Origin: Pseudomonas sp. C1C7
GTDB taxonomy: Bacteria > Pseudomonadota > Gammaproteobacteria > Pseudomonadales > Pseudomonadaceae
Assembly (NCBI RefSeq): GCF_013359595.1
Contig: NZ_JABFMP010000028.1
Span: 38,031 to 102,030, forward strand
Reading direction: 5' to 3'
Length of the DNA: 64,000 nucleotides
In this document: in pieces, positions 25,631 through 33,411 of the stretch
How positions within the stretch are numbered: position 1 is the first letter of the stretch
Layout of the letters: each line of letters begins with the position of its first letter
Notes under the pieces: model-generated
Database searches by the model: none
Seen by the model: the letters and a program-made list of their open reading frames with translations, nothing else
Told to the model about the DNA's origin: nothing
Position numbers and translations under genes: made by a program

Positions 25631-26676
25631 TGCGCCAGCGTCGCGTTGTCGATGACGAAGCGGTATTTGACGTCACCCTTGAGCATCCGCTCGTAGGCTT
25701 CGTTGATGTGCTCTGCGCGTATCAGCTCGATGTCCGAAACGATGCCATGCTCGGCGCAGAAATCGAGCATCTCCTGGGTTTCCGGGATGCCACCAATCAT
25801 TGAGCCGGCGAGCGTGCGTCGCTTCATGATCAGGTTGAACACGTTGGGCGCTGCGTGCGGCGATGCCGGAGCACCGACCAGTGTCATGGCGCCGTCGCGT
25901 TTGAGCAGGACCAGAAAGGCGTCCAGGTCGTGGGGGGCGGCGACCGTGTTGATGATCAGATCGAAGCTCTTCAGGTGCGCAGCCATCTGCTGTGCATCGC
26001 TGGACACCACCACTTCATCGGCGCCCAAGGCCCTTGCGGCCTCACGCTTGGACTCGGAGGTGGTAAAGGCCACCACATGGGCGCCCAGCGCATGGGCGAG
26101 TTTGATGCCCATATGCCCCAGGCCACCGATGCCGACAACGCCCACTTTCTTGCCGGGGCCCGCGCTCCAATGCCGCAATGGCGACCAGGTGGTGATACCC
26201 GCGCAGAGCAGTGGCGCCACGGCAGCCAGCTGGTCCTCGGGGTGGCGAATACGAAGCGCGTAGCGCTGATTCACCACGATCGATTGCGAGTATCCACCAA
26301 GGGTCCAGCCTGGGGCATCCGGGGTCGGAAAGTTGTAGGTACCGATCATGCCGTCGCAGTAGTTTTCCAGCCCCGCGTCGCATTCCTCGCAATGCTTGCA
26401 GCTGTCGACGATGCAACCGACGCCGACCAGATCACCCACCGAAAAACCGGTGACGTTCGCGCCTGTTGCGGTAACACGACCAACGATCTCGTGGCCCGGC
26501 ACACAGGGATACTGGGTGCCTTCCCACTCGGAGCGAACCTGATGCAGGTCCGAGTGACAGATACCGCAATACGCGATCTCGATCTGCACATCTTCCGCGC
26601 CGGGCGAGCGACGAGTGATGCGCAGGGGTTCAAGTGGTTTATCGGCCGCGTGGGCGCCATAAGCGAAAACTTGCAT
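25627..26676 (-). CDS. Zinc-dependent NAD(P) alcohol dehydrogenase (YahK/cinnamyl type)
   Basis: 349 residues. Catalytic zinc ligands C37, H62-E63 and C158; structural zinc ligands C93, C96, C99 and C107; dinucleotide motif VGVVGIGGLGHMG at about 179-191. The closest recognisable relatives are YahK and the broad aldehyde reductases that use NADPH to reduce aliphatic and aromatic aldehydes. It is followed with a four-base overlap by the broken lipoprotein gene. Confidence 0.9.
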   Translation of the reverse strand: MQVFAYGAHAADKPLEPLRITRRSPGAEDVQIEIAYCGICHSDLHQVRSEWEGTQYPCVPGHEIVGRVTATGANVTGFSVGDLVGVGCIVDSCKHCEECDAGLENYCDGMIGTYNFPTPDAPGWTLGGYSQSIVVNQRYALRIRHPEDQLAAVAPLLCAGITTWSPLRHWSAGPGKKVGVVGIGGLGHMGIKLAHALGAHVVAFTTSESKREAARALGADEVVVSSDAQQMAAHLKSFDLIINTVAAPHDLDAFLVLLKRDGAMTLVGAPASPHAAPNVFNLIMKRRTLAGSMIGGIPETQEMLDFCAEHGIVSDIELIRAEHINEAYERMLKGDVKYRFVIDNATLAQ

Positions 26677-26821
26677 GGAGGTTCTCCTGTATCAGTTCAA
26701 TACATTGTCCCGATCCATTCGCTTCTGCCGTAGCTCAATCCGGTCGAATACTTGCCTGATCCTGTGGAGATGCAGGGGAACATTACCAAACAGCACCTGA
26801 CGGAACTGTTGCCTGAAGAAC

Positions 26822-26984
26822 GTAGCGGCTGACGAAGCCTGCGTGAGAGTCAGGCGAAACAGATGTCGACCGACCTGACACCTTCGCGGGCAAGCCTTGC
26901 TCCTGCAGGTTTGGCTGTGACATTGACGTAGGAGCGAGGCTTGCCCGCGAAGAGGCCGCCCCATTCACCATCAATCCTGTAGCA
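26822..26984. repeat. REP doublet (family B) with preceding family C half unit
   Basis: 26850-26984 is the sister copy of 25261-25396. It is preceded at 26822-26844 by a diverged half of the family C palindrome (GTAGCGGCTGACGAAGCC). Confidence 0.75.
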
Positions 26985-27110
26985 GCTGGCGAAGCCTGCG
27001 TCCGGCTGCGAAGCAGTCGTAGAATCAGCCGACGCGGTGTTTCAGGCAGACCTCGCACTCAGGTTTTGCGACTGCTTCGCAGCCGGACGCAGGCTTCGCC
27101 AGCTGCTACA
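26978..27110. repeat. Perfect 42-bp inverted repeat (family C)
   Basis: Left arm 26978-27019 and right arm 27069-27110 are exact complements (starting TGTAGCAGCTGGCGAAGC) around a 49-base loop. Arms this long and exact indicate either recent origin or gene conversion between them. One half-size copy exists at 13452-13492. Confidence 0.9.
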
Positions 27111-27240
27111 GGGATTTGTGGCGGTTTGATGTACTGGCCTCATCGCTCAGCCCCTGCCCAACCAACCATCAGCAGTGCTGAACTGCCAGCGGATTTTTCT
27201 GCAACAACAGGGATTGACCTTAAAGCGAGGTATAAGGTGA

Positions 27241-27440
27241 GCATGCGCTGACCTGCTCCATGCCGGCAGCGTACTCACTGGAGAAAGACCGATTGAAACA
27301 AAACTCGATGACGTGTCCAGGGATGTCGATTTCGTCACCAGCAACTTCACCAATCTCGATCACCAGGGCCATCTGGCCTACGGCTACGCCGTGTCCCGCC
27401 AATTCAGCCATGGCTCCAGCCGGAACGCGGATTCGGCCAC
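27241..27440 (+). pseudogene. Unrecognised coding remnant
   Basis: A frame open from 27241 with strongly GC-ending codons reads LLHAGSVLTGERPIETKLDD and continues through DVDFVTSNFTNLDHQGHLAYGYAVSR, but has no start codon with a ribosome site and runs into the convergent acetyltransferase gene. The codon pattern looks like real coding sequence that has lost both ends. I do not recognise the family. Together with the REP units it accounts for the 766-base stretch between the dehydrogenase and the acetyltransferase. Confidence 0.35.
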
Positions 27441-27442
27441 GC

Positions 27443-27895
27443 TCACGCTGGGTGACGGCAGCTGGGCAACCTCAAGTGCAGCAAGGGAAACGGTCGGCCC
27501 TCGCCGTCCAGTGGAGAACGACCTGTCTGAACAAACCCGTAATGCAGGTAAAAACCTACCGCTTCCGGATTCTGCTCATTCACGTCAACGCTGATCTCAT
27601 TGCGAGAACGGCGAGCGTGATCCAGCAATGCGCGCCCAATACCCTTCCCTCGTAAATCCGGCTCGATGAAGAGCATCTCCACGTGTTTTTCGTTGAGCCC
27701 GATGAAACCCAGCGGGCGGTCTTGCGCATCGACTGCAACCCATAACTCGACAGCGGGCAGGTAGATGTCTCGCAGCTGCGCAAGTAGTGCCGTGATATCG
27801 GATTCTTGCAGGAAGTGGTGAGTGGCGCGAACGGAGCGCAGCCAAATGTCGAGCAGTAGCGGATGGTCGGCGTTGGTAGCCTGACGAATGATCAT
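27443..27895 (-). CDS. GNAT acetyltransferase, YjaB-like
   Basis: 150 residues from ATG 27895 with AAGGATG upstream. It resembles E. coli YjaB over its whole length: IWLRSVRATHHFL, LWVAVDAQDRPLGFIGLN, the acetyl-CoA loop (DLRGKGIGRALLDHA), and SVDVNEQNPEAVGFYLHYGF with V-Q-T-G-R-S. It should transfer an acetyl group from acetyl-CoA to an unknown amine. The downstream gene order is convergent with a coding remnant. Confidence 0.85.
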   Translation of the reverse strand: MIIRQATNADHPLLLDIWLRSVRATHHFLQESDITALLAQLRDIYLPAVELWVAVDAQDRPLGFIGLNEKHVEMLFIEPDLRGKGIGRALLDHARRSRNEISVDVNEQNPEAVGFYLHYGFVQTGRSPLDGEGRPFPLLHLRLPSCRHPA

Positions 27896-28100
27896 GGAAT
27901 CATCCTTTTGTACTTGATATCGCAAATGAGGCACGCCAGTGAATGGCGACCGTATAAGCATCGGCAACGTGTATGACCGCTTCGCGAATTAACGCCTGGG
28001 CGGTTCACGGCAGAGGTGGCCGCAAAGGAGGGAGGCGGAACGATACTGATAGGTTTTCGATATGTATATACCAATTGACAGATTTACGCGGCACCTGGGT

Positions 28101-28180
28101 AATTGCACGGACTTGACCACCGATTTGCATTCGACCTGACCAGCCATTTGCATTGGATTTGACCATCACGCTTCGTGGTC
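28101..28180 (+). repeat. IS-end-like repeat, left border of the low-GC island
   Basis: AATTGCACGGACTTGACCAC followed by CGATTTGCATTCGACCTGAC and a second TTTGCATT/TTTGACCA unit, ending CACGCTTCGT. The same sequence, with one unit fewer, occurs in inverted orientation at 35951-36005. Repeated TTTGCATTCGACCTGACCA units recall transposase-binding repeats at ends of IS21-type elements; that identification is from memory. Confidence 0.65.
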
Positions 28181-28196
28181 ATGACCGGCGGAGAAC

Positions 28197-28382
28197 GGCC
28201 GATTCTGTTGAAAAAGTCGGTATATCCAAGTCGCTCGAATATTGATGTGCAAAAACACCTCTTTTGTACGCTGCTGCTTGAAATTTGAGCCCTGAACCTT
28301 CTGCCCAAAACTCAGATTTCAATCTCAGGCGCGTACTTTTCTGCTGTGAAAACCGCATCCGACTTTTTCAACAGAATCGGCC
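28197..28382. mobile_element. MITE-like element with perfect 24-bp terminal inverted repeats
   Basis: Left end 28197-28220 and right end 28359-28382 are exact complements beginning GGCCGATTCTGTTGAAAAAG. The 138-base interior has no reading frame of note. No obvious target duplication flanks it. It is most simply an internally deleted insertion sequence. A 22-base version of one end with one mismatch is at 61901-61922. Along with the border repeat it fills the 594-base gap before 28490. Confidence 0.75.
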
Positions 28383-28489
28383 AGGAGCAGACGTTCGGAA
28401 ATAGGGTCTTTTCCCTTGTTTCCCCATCCCTGTACGCGCTAGCCTCAATGCTGTTTTAACCGCCACGAACAGGAAGAGTCCGTGACCCT

Positions 28490-28828
28490 ATGAATTTGGA
28501 TCGTGCAAAGCAGCTGATTCACGGAGTGTTAAATCATGACTTCCCTATCGAAAGTCTCATCCATGTTCTTGAAGCAGCCATTGAGCTGATTTCTCTTCCG
28601 GACAATGACTTCTGCTGGTCGAGTTGGGAGGACGAAGAACAGGCAAAGAGAGAATTGCTAGGTTTGGTCAGCACCCTGAAATCTGGCGTGTTACCCGAAA
28701 GGATAAAATTTGCTGTTCTGTTTGCTCCAACCGGTCCACTGCAAGAAGTCAGCCTCAGCAGTGGTTGGGCGGCCCCCTTCCTTAAAGTGGCAGAGAAATA
28801 TGATGAAGTTGAAGCATTGCTGTGGTGA
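28490..28828 (+). CDS. Hypothetical 112-residue protein, possible immunity-type
   Basis: A compact soluble protein (MNLDRAKQLIHGVLNHDFPIES; WSSWEDEEQAKRELLGLVSTLKSG; LFAPTGPLQEVSLSSGWA) of mixed helix and strand, acidic, without signal or membrane segment. Base composition is lower in GC than the core genome. Its size, acidity and island location recall orphan immunity proteins of polymorphic toxin systems, but no toxin gene adjoins it and I recognise no family. The start is weakly supported: no strong ribosome site precedes the ATG. Confidence 0.55.
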   Translation: MNLDRAKQLIHGVLNHDFPIESLIHVLEAAIELISLPDNDFCWSSWEDEEQAKRELLGLVSTLKSGVLPERIKFAVLFAPTGPLQEVSLSSGWAAPFLKVAEKYDEVEALLW

Positions 28829-28896
28829 GCGGGCCAACAACGCACTGAATCTCGTCCACTAAACCGCATTTACCCGCTTTGTAGCTGAGCCTTCGT

Positions 28897-28919
28897 GTAC
28901 GACCGCTTTGGGTCGATAG
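28897..28919 (+). repeat. 23-base direct repeat, copy 1
   Basis: TACGACCGCTTTGGGTCGAT followed by AGC; repeated with a single change at 29201-29223. The pair brackets the small zinc-ribbon gene. Confidence 0.75.
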
Positions 28920-28973
28920 CTGTCCCCAAGGCAGGCAGCGAGCGGTCAAGACGGAACGTATCGGAAGCGTATT

Positions 28974-29186
28974 ATGACAAGCAGCAAAAAGCCGCAATAC
29001 TGCACGATCTGTGGACGCCTACTCGACAATCCGGAAGATCCGCTATCAGGCAATACCGGTGGAGATTGCTGGGGATGCATAGGCGCTATAGAGGCGGAAA
29101 TGGGATGCTCAGAGTCGCTCGCCTACGTACGCAAAGAATACGAGGCAGGACTTCGGCCCGGCTGGATCGATCCATTCAAGCCCTGA
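28974..29186 (+). CDS. Small CxxC/CxxC zinc-ribbon-like protein
   Basis: 70 residues with two cysteine pairs, C10-T-I-C13 (QYCTICGR) and C32-W-G-C35 (GGDCWGCIG), and a conserved-looking tail (YVRKEYEAGLRPGWIDPFKP). Four cysteines in this spacing should bind one zinc. Similar proteins of about 60-75 residues are scattered in gamma-proteobacteria as hypothetical genes. It sits between two 23-base direct repeats, so it may have moved as a unit. GGA lies eleven bases upstream of the ATG. Confidence 0.65.
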   Translation: MTSSKKPQYCTICGRLLDNPEDPLSGNTGGDCWGCIGAIEAEMGCSESLAYVRKEYEAGLRPGWIDPFKP

Positions 29187-29200
29187 TTCGGAAACTGCAT

Positions 29201-29223
29201 TACGACCGCTTTGGGTCGTTAGC
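29201..29223 (+). repeat. 23-base direct repeat, copy 2
   Basis: TACGACCGCTTTGGGTCGTT then AGC; one base differs from copy 1 at 28897-28919. Confidence 0.75.
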
Positions 29224-29334
29224 GGACAAAGGATTGCGCATCGCTAGTTGTCTCCTGCGAGAGCAATTTCATAGGCAGAGACAAGCCGGCAGAACTCAAG
29301 GCGTAGCACGACCAGACAGGCGTGGCTTGACTTT

Positions 29335-29352
29335 AAGATGACCAGTCATATT
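29335..29352 (+). promoter_or_regulatory. TetR operator O1 (in front of tetR)
   Basis: AAGATGACCAGTCATATT: a 12-base core ATGACCAGTCAT that differs in one central base from the perfect palindrome ATGACCGGTCAT of the other two sites. It lies 27 bases before the tetR start, fitting autorepression. Confidence 0.75.
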
Positions 29353-29378
29353 ATTAATTCAGCAGCAGGAGTTTGAAC

Positions 29379-29954
29379 ATGGCAAGACATAACGTACGCG
29401 AGCAACTGATTGACGCTGGTCTCCAGACCTTGCAGCTGAGCGGCTTCAACGGATGTGCAGTACAGGATATAACCCAGGCAGCAGGCGTTCCCAAGGGATC
29501 GTTCTACAACCACTTCGAGAGTAAAGAGGCCCTTGCTCTCCTTGTGCTTGAGCGCTTTTGGGAGAGCGGAGCCGAGCGCCGCGCGATGCTCAGTGACGCC
29601 GCGGTCGACCCAGTCGAGCGCCTCCGGAAGCATTTCAAGGCTCTGTCCGATGCAGTGATACTTCAAGAGTTTCGCAAAGGCTGCCTGATCGGGAATTTCA
29701 GCTCCGAGATGGCAAAGAATGAGGAAATCCGGGGCCGCTTGGCATCGATTTACACCATGTGGAGCCGAACCTTGGTGACCTGCATTGACGATGCGAAAGC
29801 AGCAGGGAAAGTCCGGCCCGACCTTTCCGCAGATGCCATCGCCGACTTCCTGGTGAGCGCATGGGAAGGCACAGTCCTTCGGGCCAAGGTTGAGCAAACT
29901 CGATCGGCCCTGGATCAGTTCGAGCACGTAGTTTTCGCCAGCTTTTTCACTTGA
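29379..29954 (+). CDS. TetR-family repressor of the island regulon
   Basis: 191 residues from ATG 29379 (AGGAG seven bases upstream). N-terminal helix-turn-helix at about 25-48 (CAVQDITQAAGVPKGSFYNHFESKEALALLVLERF), as in the NemR/AcuR branch, then an all-helical ligand domain with C87 (FRKGCLIGNFS) in the position where NemR-type proteins carry a reactive cysteine. Identical operators before this gene, the esterase and the ene-reductase make it the regulator of all three units. The inducer is likely an electrophile or enzyme substrate; this is inferred from the targets. Confidence 0.85.
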   Translation: MARHNVREQLIDAGLQTLQLSGFNGCAVQDITQAAGVPKGSFYNHFESKEALALLVLERFWESGAERRAMLSDAAVDPVERLRKHFKALSDAVILQEFRKGCLIGNFSSEMAKNEEIRGRLASIYTMWSRTLVTCIDDAKAAGKVRPDLSADAIADFLVSAWEGTVLRAKVEQTRSALDQFEHVVFASFFT

Positions 29955-29983
29955 AAAAGCTCGGCCTTTTTATTTCACATCAA

Positions 29984-30006
29984 CCAAGATGACCGGTCAT
30001 ATTGAT
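29984..30006 (+). promoter_or_regulatory. TetR operator O2 (in front of the esterase operon)
   Basis: CAAGATGACCGGTCATATTG with the perfect 12-base core palindrome ATGACCGGTCAT at 29989-30000, about 165 bases before the esterase start. Confidence 0.8.
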
Positions 30007-30164
30007 TACTTATGGCCAGACCAAAGTGAAGCAAAGCAGGAACTGTACAGGTCTGCGCCAAGCGGCTTGGAGGCGCGGGAAACAAACAATCAACGTTCCA
30101 TCAAAAAAGCGTTGCCTTGCTGTGATAAACAACTTGGCGACTGAAAAACAATAAGGAGACAAGC

Positions 30165-31106
30165 ATGGCTCTCGATCCACATCTCGGAAAAGTTTTGCAA
30201 TCCCTCGCTGCCGCTGGCCGGAAGCCTCCTCATGAAATCACGCTGAAAGAAAGCCGAGGCGGTTACTACGCGCTGACTTTTGGCACTCGCACTCAAGAAC
30301 AAATTGTCCCTGTCGGCAGCGTTGAAGACACCGAAGTCCAAGGCGGCGGCGGAAAGCTCAAGGCACGTGTGTATCGTCCGAAAGGTAGCGGCCCCAAGCC
30401 CACAGTGGTGTTCTTCCACGGCGGCGGTTTCGTACTGGGTGGACTCGATACCCACGACAACATGTGCCGTGACATCTGCAAGTCCAGCGACAGCGTGGTG
30501 GTCTCGGTGGACTACCGCCTTTCCCCTGAAAGCCCGTTCCCCGCAGCCGTTGATGACACCCTCGCGGCCACTAAGTGGGTGATCCAGCACATTGCACAGT
30601 TTGGTGGTTCGAGCGCTATTGGCGTAGCCGGAGACAGTGCCGGTGCCAACCTAGCTACAGTGGTGGCTCAACAGCTTGCCGCTGAAGGTATCAACCTGAC
30701 CGCCCAGTTCCTCATCTACCCCGGTATAGATGATGTGGATGGGGACTATCCGTCGAGAACGGAAAATGCGAAAGGGTATTTCTTGGAGCAAGACACGCTG
30801 AACTGGTTCTTCGCCCAGTACGTCGGGGAGTGGCGTGAATTCAAAGACCCTCGCCTTACTCCCATCAACGCTGCCAGCTTCGCTAACCTCCCGCCGGCGG
30901 TCATCGTGACTGCCGAGTACGACCCGCTGCGCGATGAAGCTGAAGTCTACGCAGAGCGACTTCAGTCAGCAGGTGTCGAGGTAGATGTCGTCCGTGGTGC
31001 TGGCATGGTCCACGGTTTCTTCGATATGGGGCGCTGGTCGCCGGCTGCCCAAGCCATCATCGACAAGACCAGCTCTCGCTTCGGGGAGCTCCTGCACAAA
31101 GTTTAA
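30165..31106 (+). CDS. Alpha/beta-hydrolase esterase (hormone-sensitive lipase family)
   Basis: 313 residues with all marks of family IV esterases: oxyanion motif H85-G-G-G, nucleophile S158 in G-D-S-A-G, D253 (EYDPLRDE) and H283 (VHGFF). AAGGAGA precedes the ATG. It should hydrolyse short-chain acyl esters or lactones in the cytoplasm. It heads the plus-strand operon controlled by operator O2. The stop codon is followed at once by a truncated enoyl-CoA hydratase frame. Confidence 0.88.
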   Translation: MALDPHLGKVLQSLAAAGRKPPHEITLKESRGGYYALTFGTRTQEQIVPVGSVEDTEVQGGGGKLKARVYRPKGSGPKPTVVFFHGGGFVLGGLDTHDNMCRDICKSSDSVVVSVDYRLSPESPFPAAVDDTLAATKWVIQHIAQFGGSSAIGVAGDSAGANLATVVAQQLAAEGINLTAQFLIYPGIDDVDGDYPSRTENAKGYFLEQDTLNWFFAQYVGEWREFKDPRLTPINAASFANLPPAVIVTAEYDPLRDEAEVYAERLQSAGVEVDVVRGAGMVHGFFDMGRWSPAAQAIIDKTSSRFGELLHKV

Positions 31107-31296
31107 GGTTTTGGCGCAGAAGCCAATTGGTGCATTGGTCGCAACCAAGAGGTTGATGCGTGACCCGGAGTCCATCACTGCGCGGATGCAAGCCGAAGGA
31201 GTCGTGTTCGCAGAGCGTTTGAGAAGCGAGGAGGCTATAGAAGCCTTCTCCGCCTTTGCTGAGCGAAGAGCTCCCGATTTTTCAAAGTGTTCGTGA
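31107..31296 (+). pseudogene. Enoyl-CoA hydratase, C-terminal fragment
   Basis: Frame reads VLAQKPIGALVATKRLMRDP then ITARMQAEGVVFAERLRSEEAIEAFSAFAERRAPDFSKCS and stops. This is the last quarter of a crotonase (the LxATKRLxR helix and the E-A-F-xAFxERRxPDF tail). The catalytic front is gone and the fragment starts within a few bases of the esterase stop, so an internal deletion of about 600 bases is likely. It could still be translated from TTG but would not be active. Confidence 0.75.
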
Positions 31297-31315
31297 GATC
31301 AAGGAGTGTTGAGGT

Positions 31316-32131
31316 ATGCCTGAGTCTTTAACTGGTTTTTCGAGCCTTATTTGTAATCTCACAAAGCAAGGCGACAAATACACCATTGATCTGCCGCTTG
31401 ATTGGCTCCAGGGGAGAACCGCCTATGGGGGGCTATCCGCAGCGCTTTGTCTTGAAGCAACCATTCGCTCGTTTCCATTGCTGCCCCCTCTGCGGTCTGC
31501 GCATTTCTCTTTTCTTGGCCCTGCTGTTGGCGAGTTGGGTGTTTCTGCGGAAGTGTCTCGCCAAGGGAAGTCAACGGCGTTCACCCAAGCTACCGTGGTC
31601 GGGGAAATGGGCACAGCCGCTCAAGCAAGTTTCTGCTTTGGAACTGCGAGAGTTTCAGGGTACGACTACTGCAGCATTCCCGCTCCAGAGGTTTCCCATC
31701 CGGACACTTACCCAGCTTATTTCAGCTGGCTGAACCGTCCTAACTTCATGCAGCACTTCGAAGGTCGCCTCGTCTCTGGAGCTAGACCGTGTACTGCTGA
31801 TGAACTGCCTGAAATGCTGGTGTGGTTGCGCCACAGGGATCTCGCAACAGAAACCAATTTGGTGGGGCTGCTGGCGATGGCAGATGCACTTCCTCCAGCC
31901 ATTTTCGTCATGTTCCGGGAGCCTGTCCCTATCAGCACTGTCACTTGGTCCGTCGACGTGCTGGATGAGTCGTGCGAGACCGAAGAGGGTTGGTGGCTGG
32001 TCCGGTCTGTTGCAGAGAGTGCAAGCAATGGTTTTACGACGCAGGTGATCACGATCTGGGCGGCAGATGGCCGGCCAGTTCTTTCCGCTCGTCAAAACGT
32101 CGCAGTTTTCGGCAATGCAGCTCTGCATTGA
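31316..32131 (+). CDS. Acyl-CoA thioesterase family protein (TesB-like double hotdog)
   Basis: 271 residues. The N-terminal hotdog carries DWLQGRTAYGGLSAALCLEA, the pattern of TesB-like and thioesterase-III domains, and the C-terminal hotdog ends with GWWLVRSVAESASNGFTTQVITIWAADGRPVLSARQNVAVFG. It should hydrolyse acyl-CoA thioesters in the cytoplasm. AAGGAG lies fifteen bases and GAGG four bases upstream. It follows the hydratase fragment in the O2 operon, suggesting that this operon once encoded ester hydrolysis plus acyl-CoA processing. Confidence 0.82.
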   Translation: MPESLTGFSSLICNLTKQGDKYTIDLPLDWLQGRTAYGGLSAALCLEATIRSFPLLPPLRSAHFSFLGPAVGELGVSAEVSRQGKSTAFTQATVVGEMGTAAQASFCFGTARVSGYDYCSIPAPEVSHPDTYPAYFSWLNRPNFMQHFEGRLVSGARPCTADELPEMLVWLRHRDLATETNLVGLLAMADALPPAIFVMFREPVPISTVTWSVDVLDESCETEEGWWLVRSVAESASNGFTTQVITIWAADGRPVLSARQNVAVFGNAALH

Positions 32132-32169
32132 CACTAGCAATCCATTGATTTGGGGAAAGCCAGGGGAGC

Positions 32170-32191
32170 AGGCTGATATCATTATCAGCCT
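32170..32191. promoter_or_regulatory. Inverted repeat upstream of the DUF1330 gene
   Basis: AGGCTGATA-TCAT-TATCAGCCT, nine exact base pairs with a four-base loop, 45 bases before the next start codon. No T-run follows, so an operator or an attenuating hairpin are both possible. Confidence 0.5.
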
Positions 32192-32235
32192 TGTAGCGTG
32201 TGACTCGAACGTATTCTTCAAAGGAAAAGCTCCAT

Positions 32236-32523
32236 ATGAGTAATGCGTATGTCGTCGGACACATTTCCGTTAAAGACAATGATCTCTGGTCTGAGTACCG
32301 AAGCAAGGTTTCTGGGACCTTACTCCCTTGGCAGGGCGAGGTTCTATTGCGGAGTAAGCCAGTAGCTACGCTTGCCGGGGAAAACTCTCATCTCGATATT
32401 GTCGTTATCAGCTTCCCAAGCTTGGCCGCGCTAAATGGCTGGTTTTCATCGCCCGCTTATCAAGCACTTATTCCGCTTCGAGAGCAGGCGGCAGAAATGG
32501 CCATGAGGGCTTATGAGGCATAG
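32236..32523 (+). CDS. DUF1330-family protein
   Basis: 95 residues from ATG 32236 (AAGGA upstream). A single ferredoxin-like domain: AYVVGHISVKDNDLWSEYRS, LLRSKPVATLAGENSHLDIVVISFPSLAALNGWFSSPAYQALIPLR, the defining pattern of DUF1330 and related dimeric alpha-beta barrels. The biochemical role of this family is not established. It is the last gene of the plus-strand operon and converges on the NAD(P)-binding protein gene. Confidence 0.8.
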   Translation: MSNAYVVGHISVKDNDLWSEYRSKVSGTLLPWQGEVLLRSKPVATLAGENSHLDIVVISFPSLAALNGWFSSPAYQALIPLREQAAEMAMRAYEA

Positions 32524-32648
32524 AGTCTTGTGCTCACCCTTGGCCGGCACTGACGGGATAATCGTATTCCAGCCCCCGCAGCTAGGTAGTCTGTTGGCTC
32601 CTGAGGCGAAGCTTTTACCAGATATCAGGACCAATTCGTGAAGTAAGT

Positions 32649-32679
32649 GCTGGGTACGCATCACAGCAGCGTACCCAGC
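32649..32679. terminator. Hairpin between convergent genes
   Basis: GCTGGGTACGC and GCGTACCCAGC form an eleven-base-pair stem around ATCACAGCA. It stands six bases beyond the minus-strand gene's stop. There is no clear T-run, so termination is probable for neither strand alone but the location suits a bidirectional stop. Confidence 0.6.
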
Positions 32680-32685
32680 AGAGGG

Positions 32686-33336
32686 TCAGTAACCGATGGT
32701 GAAGCGACCATACTCGTGTTCAGGCTTCTCCAGCTCGTTCACCAGAGCCACGGCGTAGTCCTCGAAGGAAATCCAGTTCTTACCTTTGTCATCGAAAACG
32801 ACATCGTCGCCACCAAGGCGGAATTTCCCAGTACGGATGCCGGGAGCAATCATCATTGGCGGACTGAAGTAGGTCCAATTGATGCTCGAGGCTTTGAGTG
32901 CGGCGAACGCCTTCACGTGGGAGGTGGCGATCGGGACGTACTGCTCCGGCCAGTGGCCCGAATTGAGAACAGTTACTCCAGGCGAAAGCCATAGCGAGCC
33001 AGCGCCACCAACGACTATTAATCGCGGTACTCCAGTTTTACTAACAGCTTCAATCACGCGTTCGGTGACGCTAACCAGCTGGTCGGTGTAACTCACATCT
33101 GAGAAGTATCTGGGATCATCCGTCGATGGGCCAAAGGCACTCACAACAGCGTCTGCACCTTTGATGATGCTCGCAAGCTTATCGGCGCTGCTTAGATCAT
33201 CGGCGATACTGGTGACGCTGCTCGGCAGCTTTTCAGGACTGCGGGCAACGGCAGTTACTTCATGGCCACGGCTGAGCAGCTCGCTGACGGTTGCTCGCCC
33301 TGCTTTACCGGTTGCAGCTAAGACAACAACTTTCAT
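32686..33336 (-). CDS. NAD(P)-binding protein (atypical SDR, NmrA/flavin-reductase-like)
   Basis: 216 residues from ATG 33336; a start two codons earlier is possible. The N-terminus MKVVVLAATGKAGRATVSELLSRGHEVTAVAR is the G-x-x-G-x-x-G nucleotide motif of atypical short-chain dehydrogenases (YwnB/BLVRB-like), followed by RLIVVGGAGSLW and YFSPPMMIAPGIRTGKFRLG. It probably reduces a quinone or acts as a redox sensor. It lies 75 bases behind the ene-reductase gene, in the operon controlled by operator O3. Confidence 0.82.
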   Translation of the reverse strand: MKVVVLAATGKAGRATVSELLSRGHEVTAVARSPEKLPSSVTSIADDLSSADKLASIIKGADAVVSAFGPSTDDPRYFSDVSYTDQLVSVTERVIEAVSKTGVPRLIVVGGAGSLWLSPGVTVLNSGHWPEQYVPIATSHVKAFAALKASSINWTYFSPPMMIAPGIRTGKFRLGGDDVVFDDKGKNWISFEDYAVALVNELEKPEHEYGRFTIGY

Positions 33337-33411
33337 GATCATTGATCTCTATGTTGAGTGGACATAAATTCGCTCCGAGGACGTCCCCGGACCAGTGAGG
33401 GAACCCGGGCG

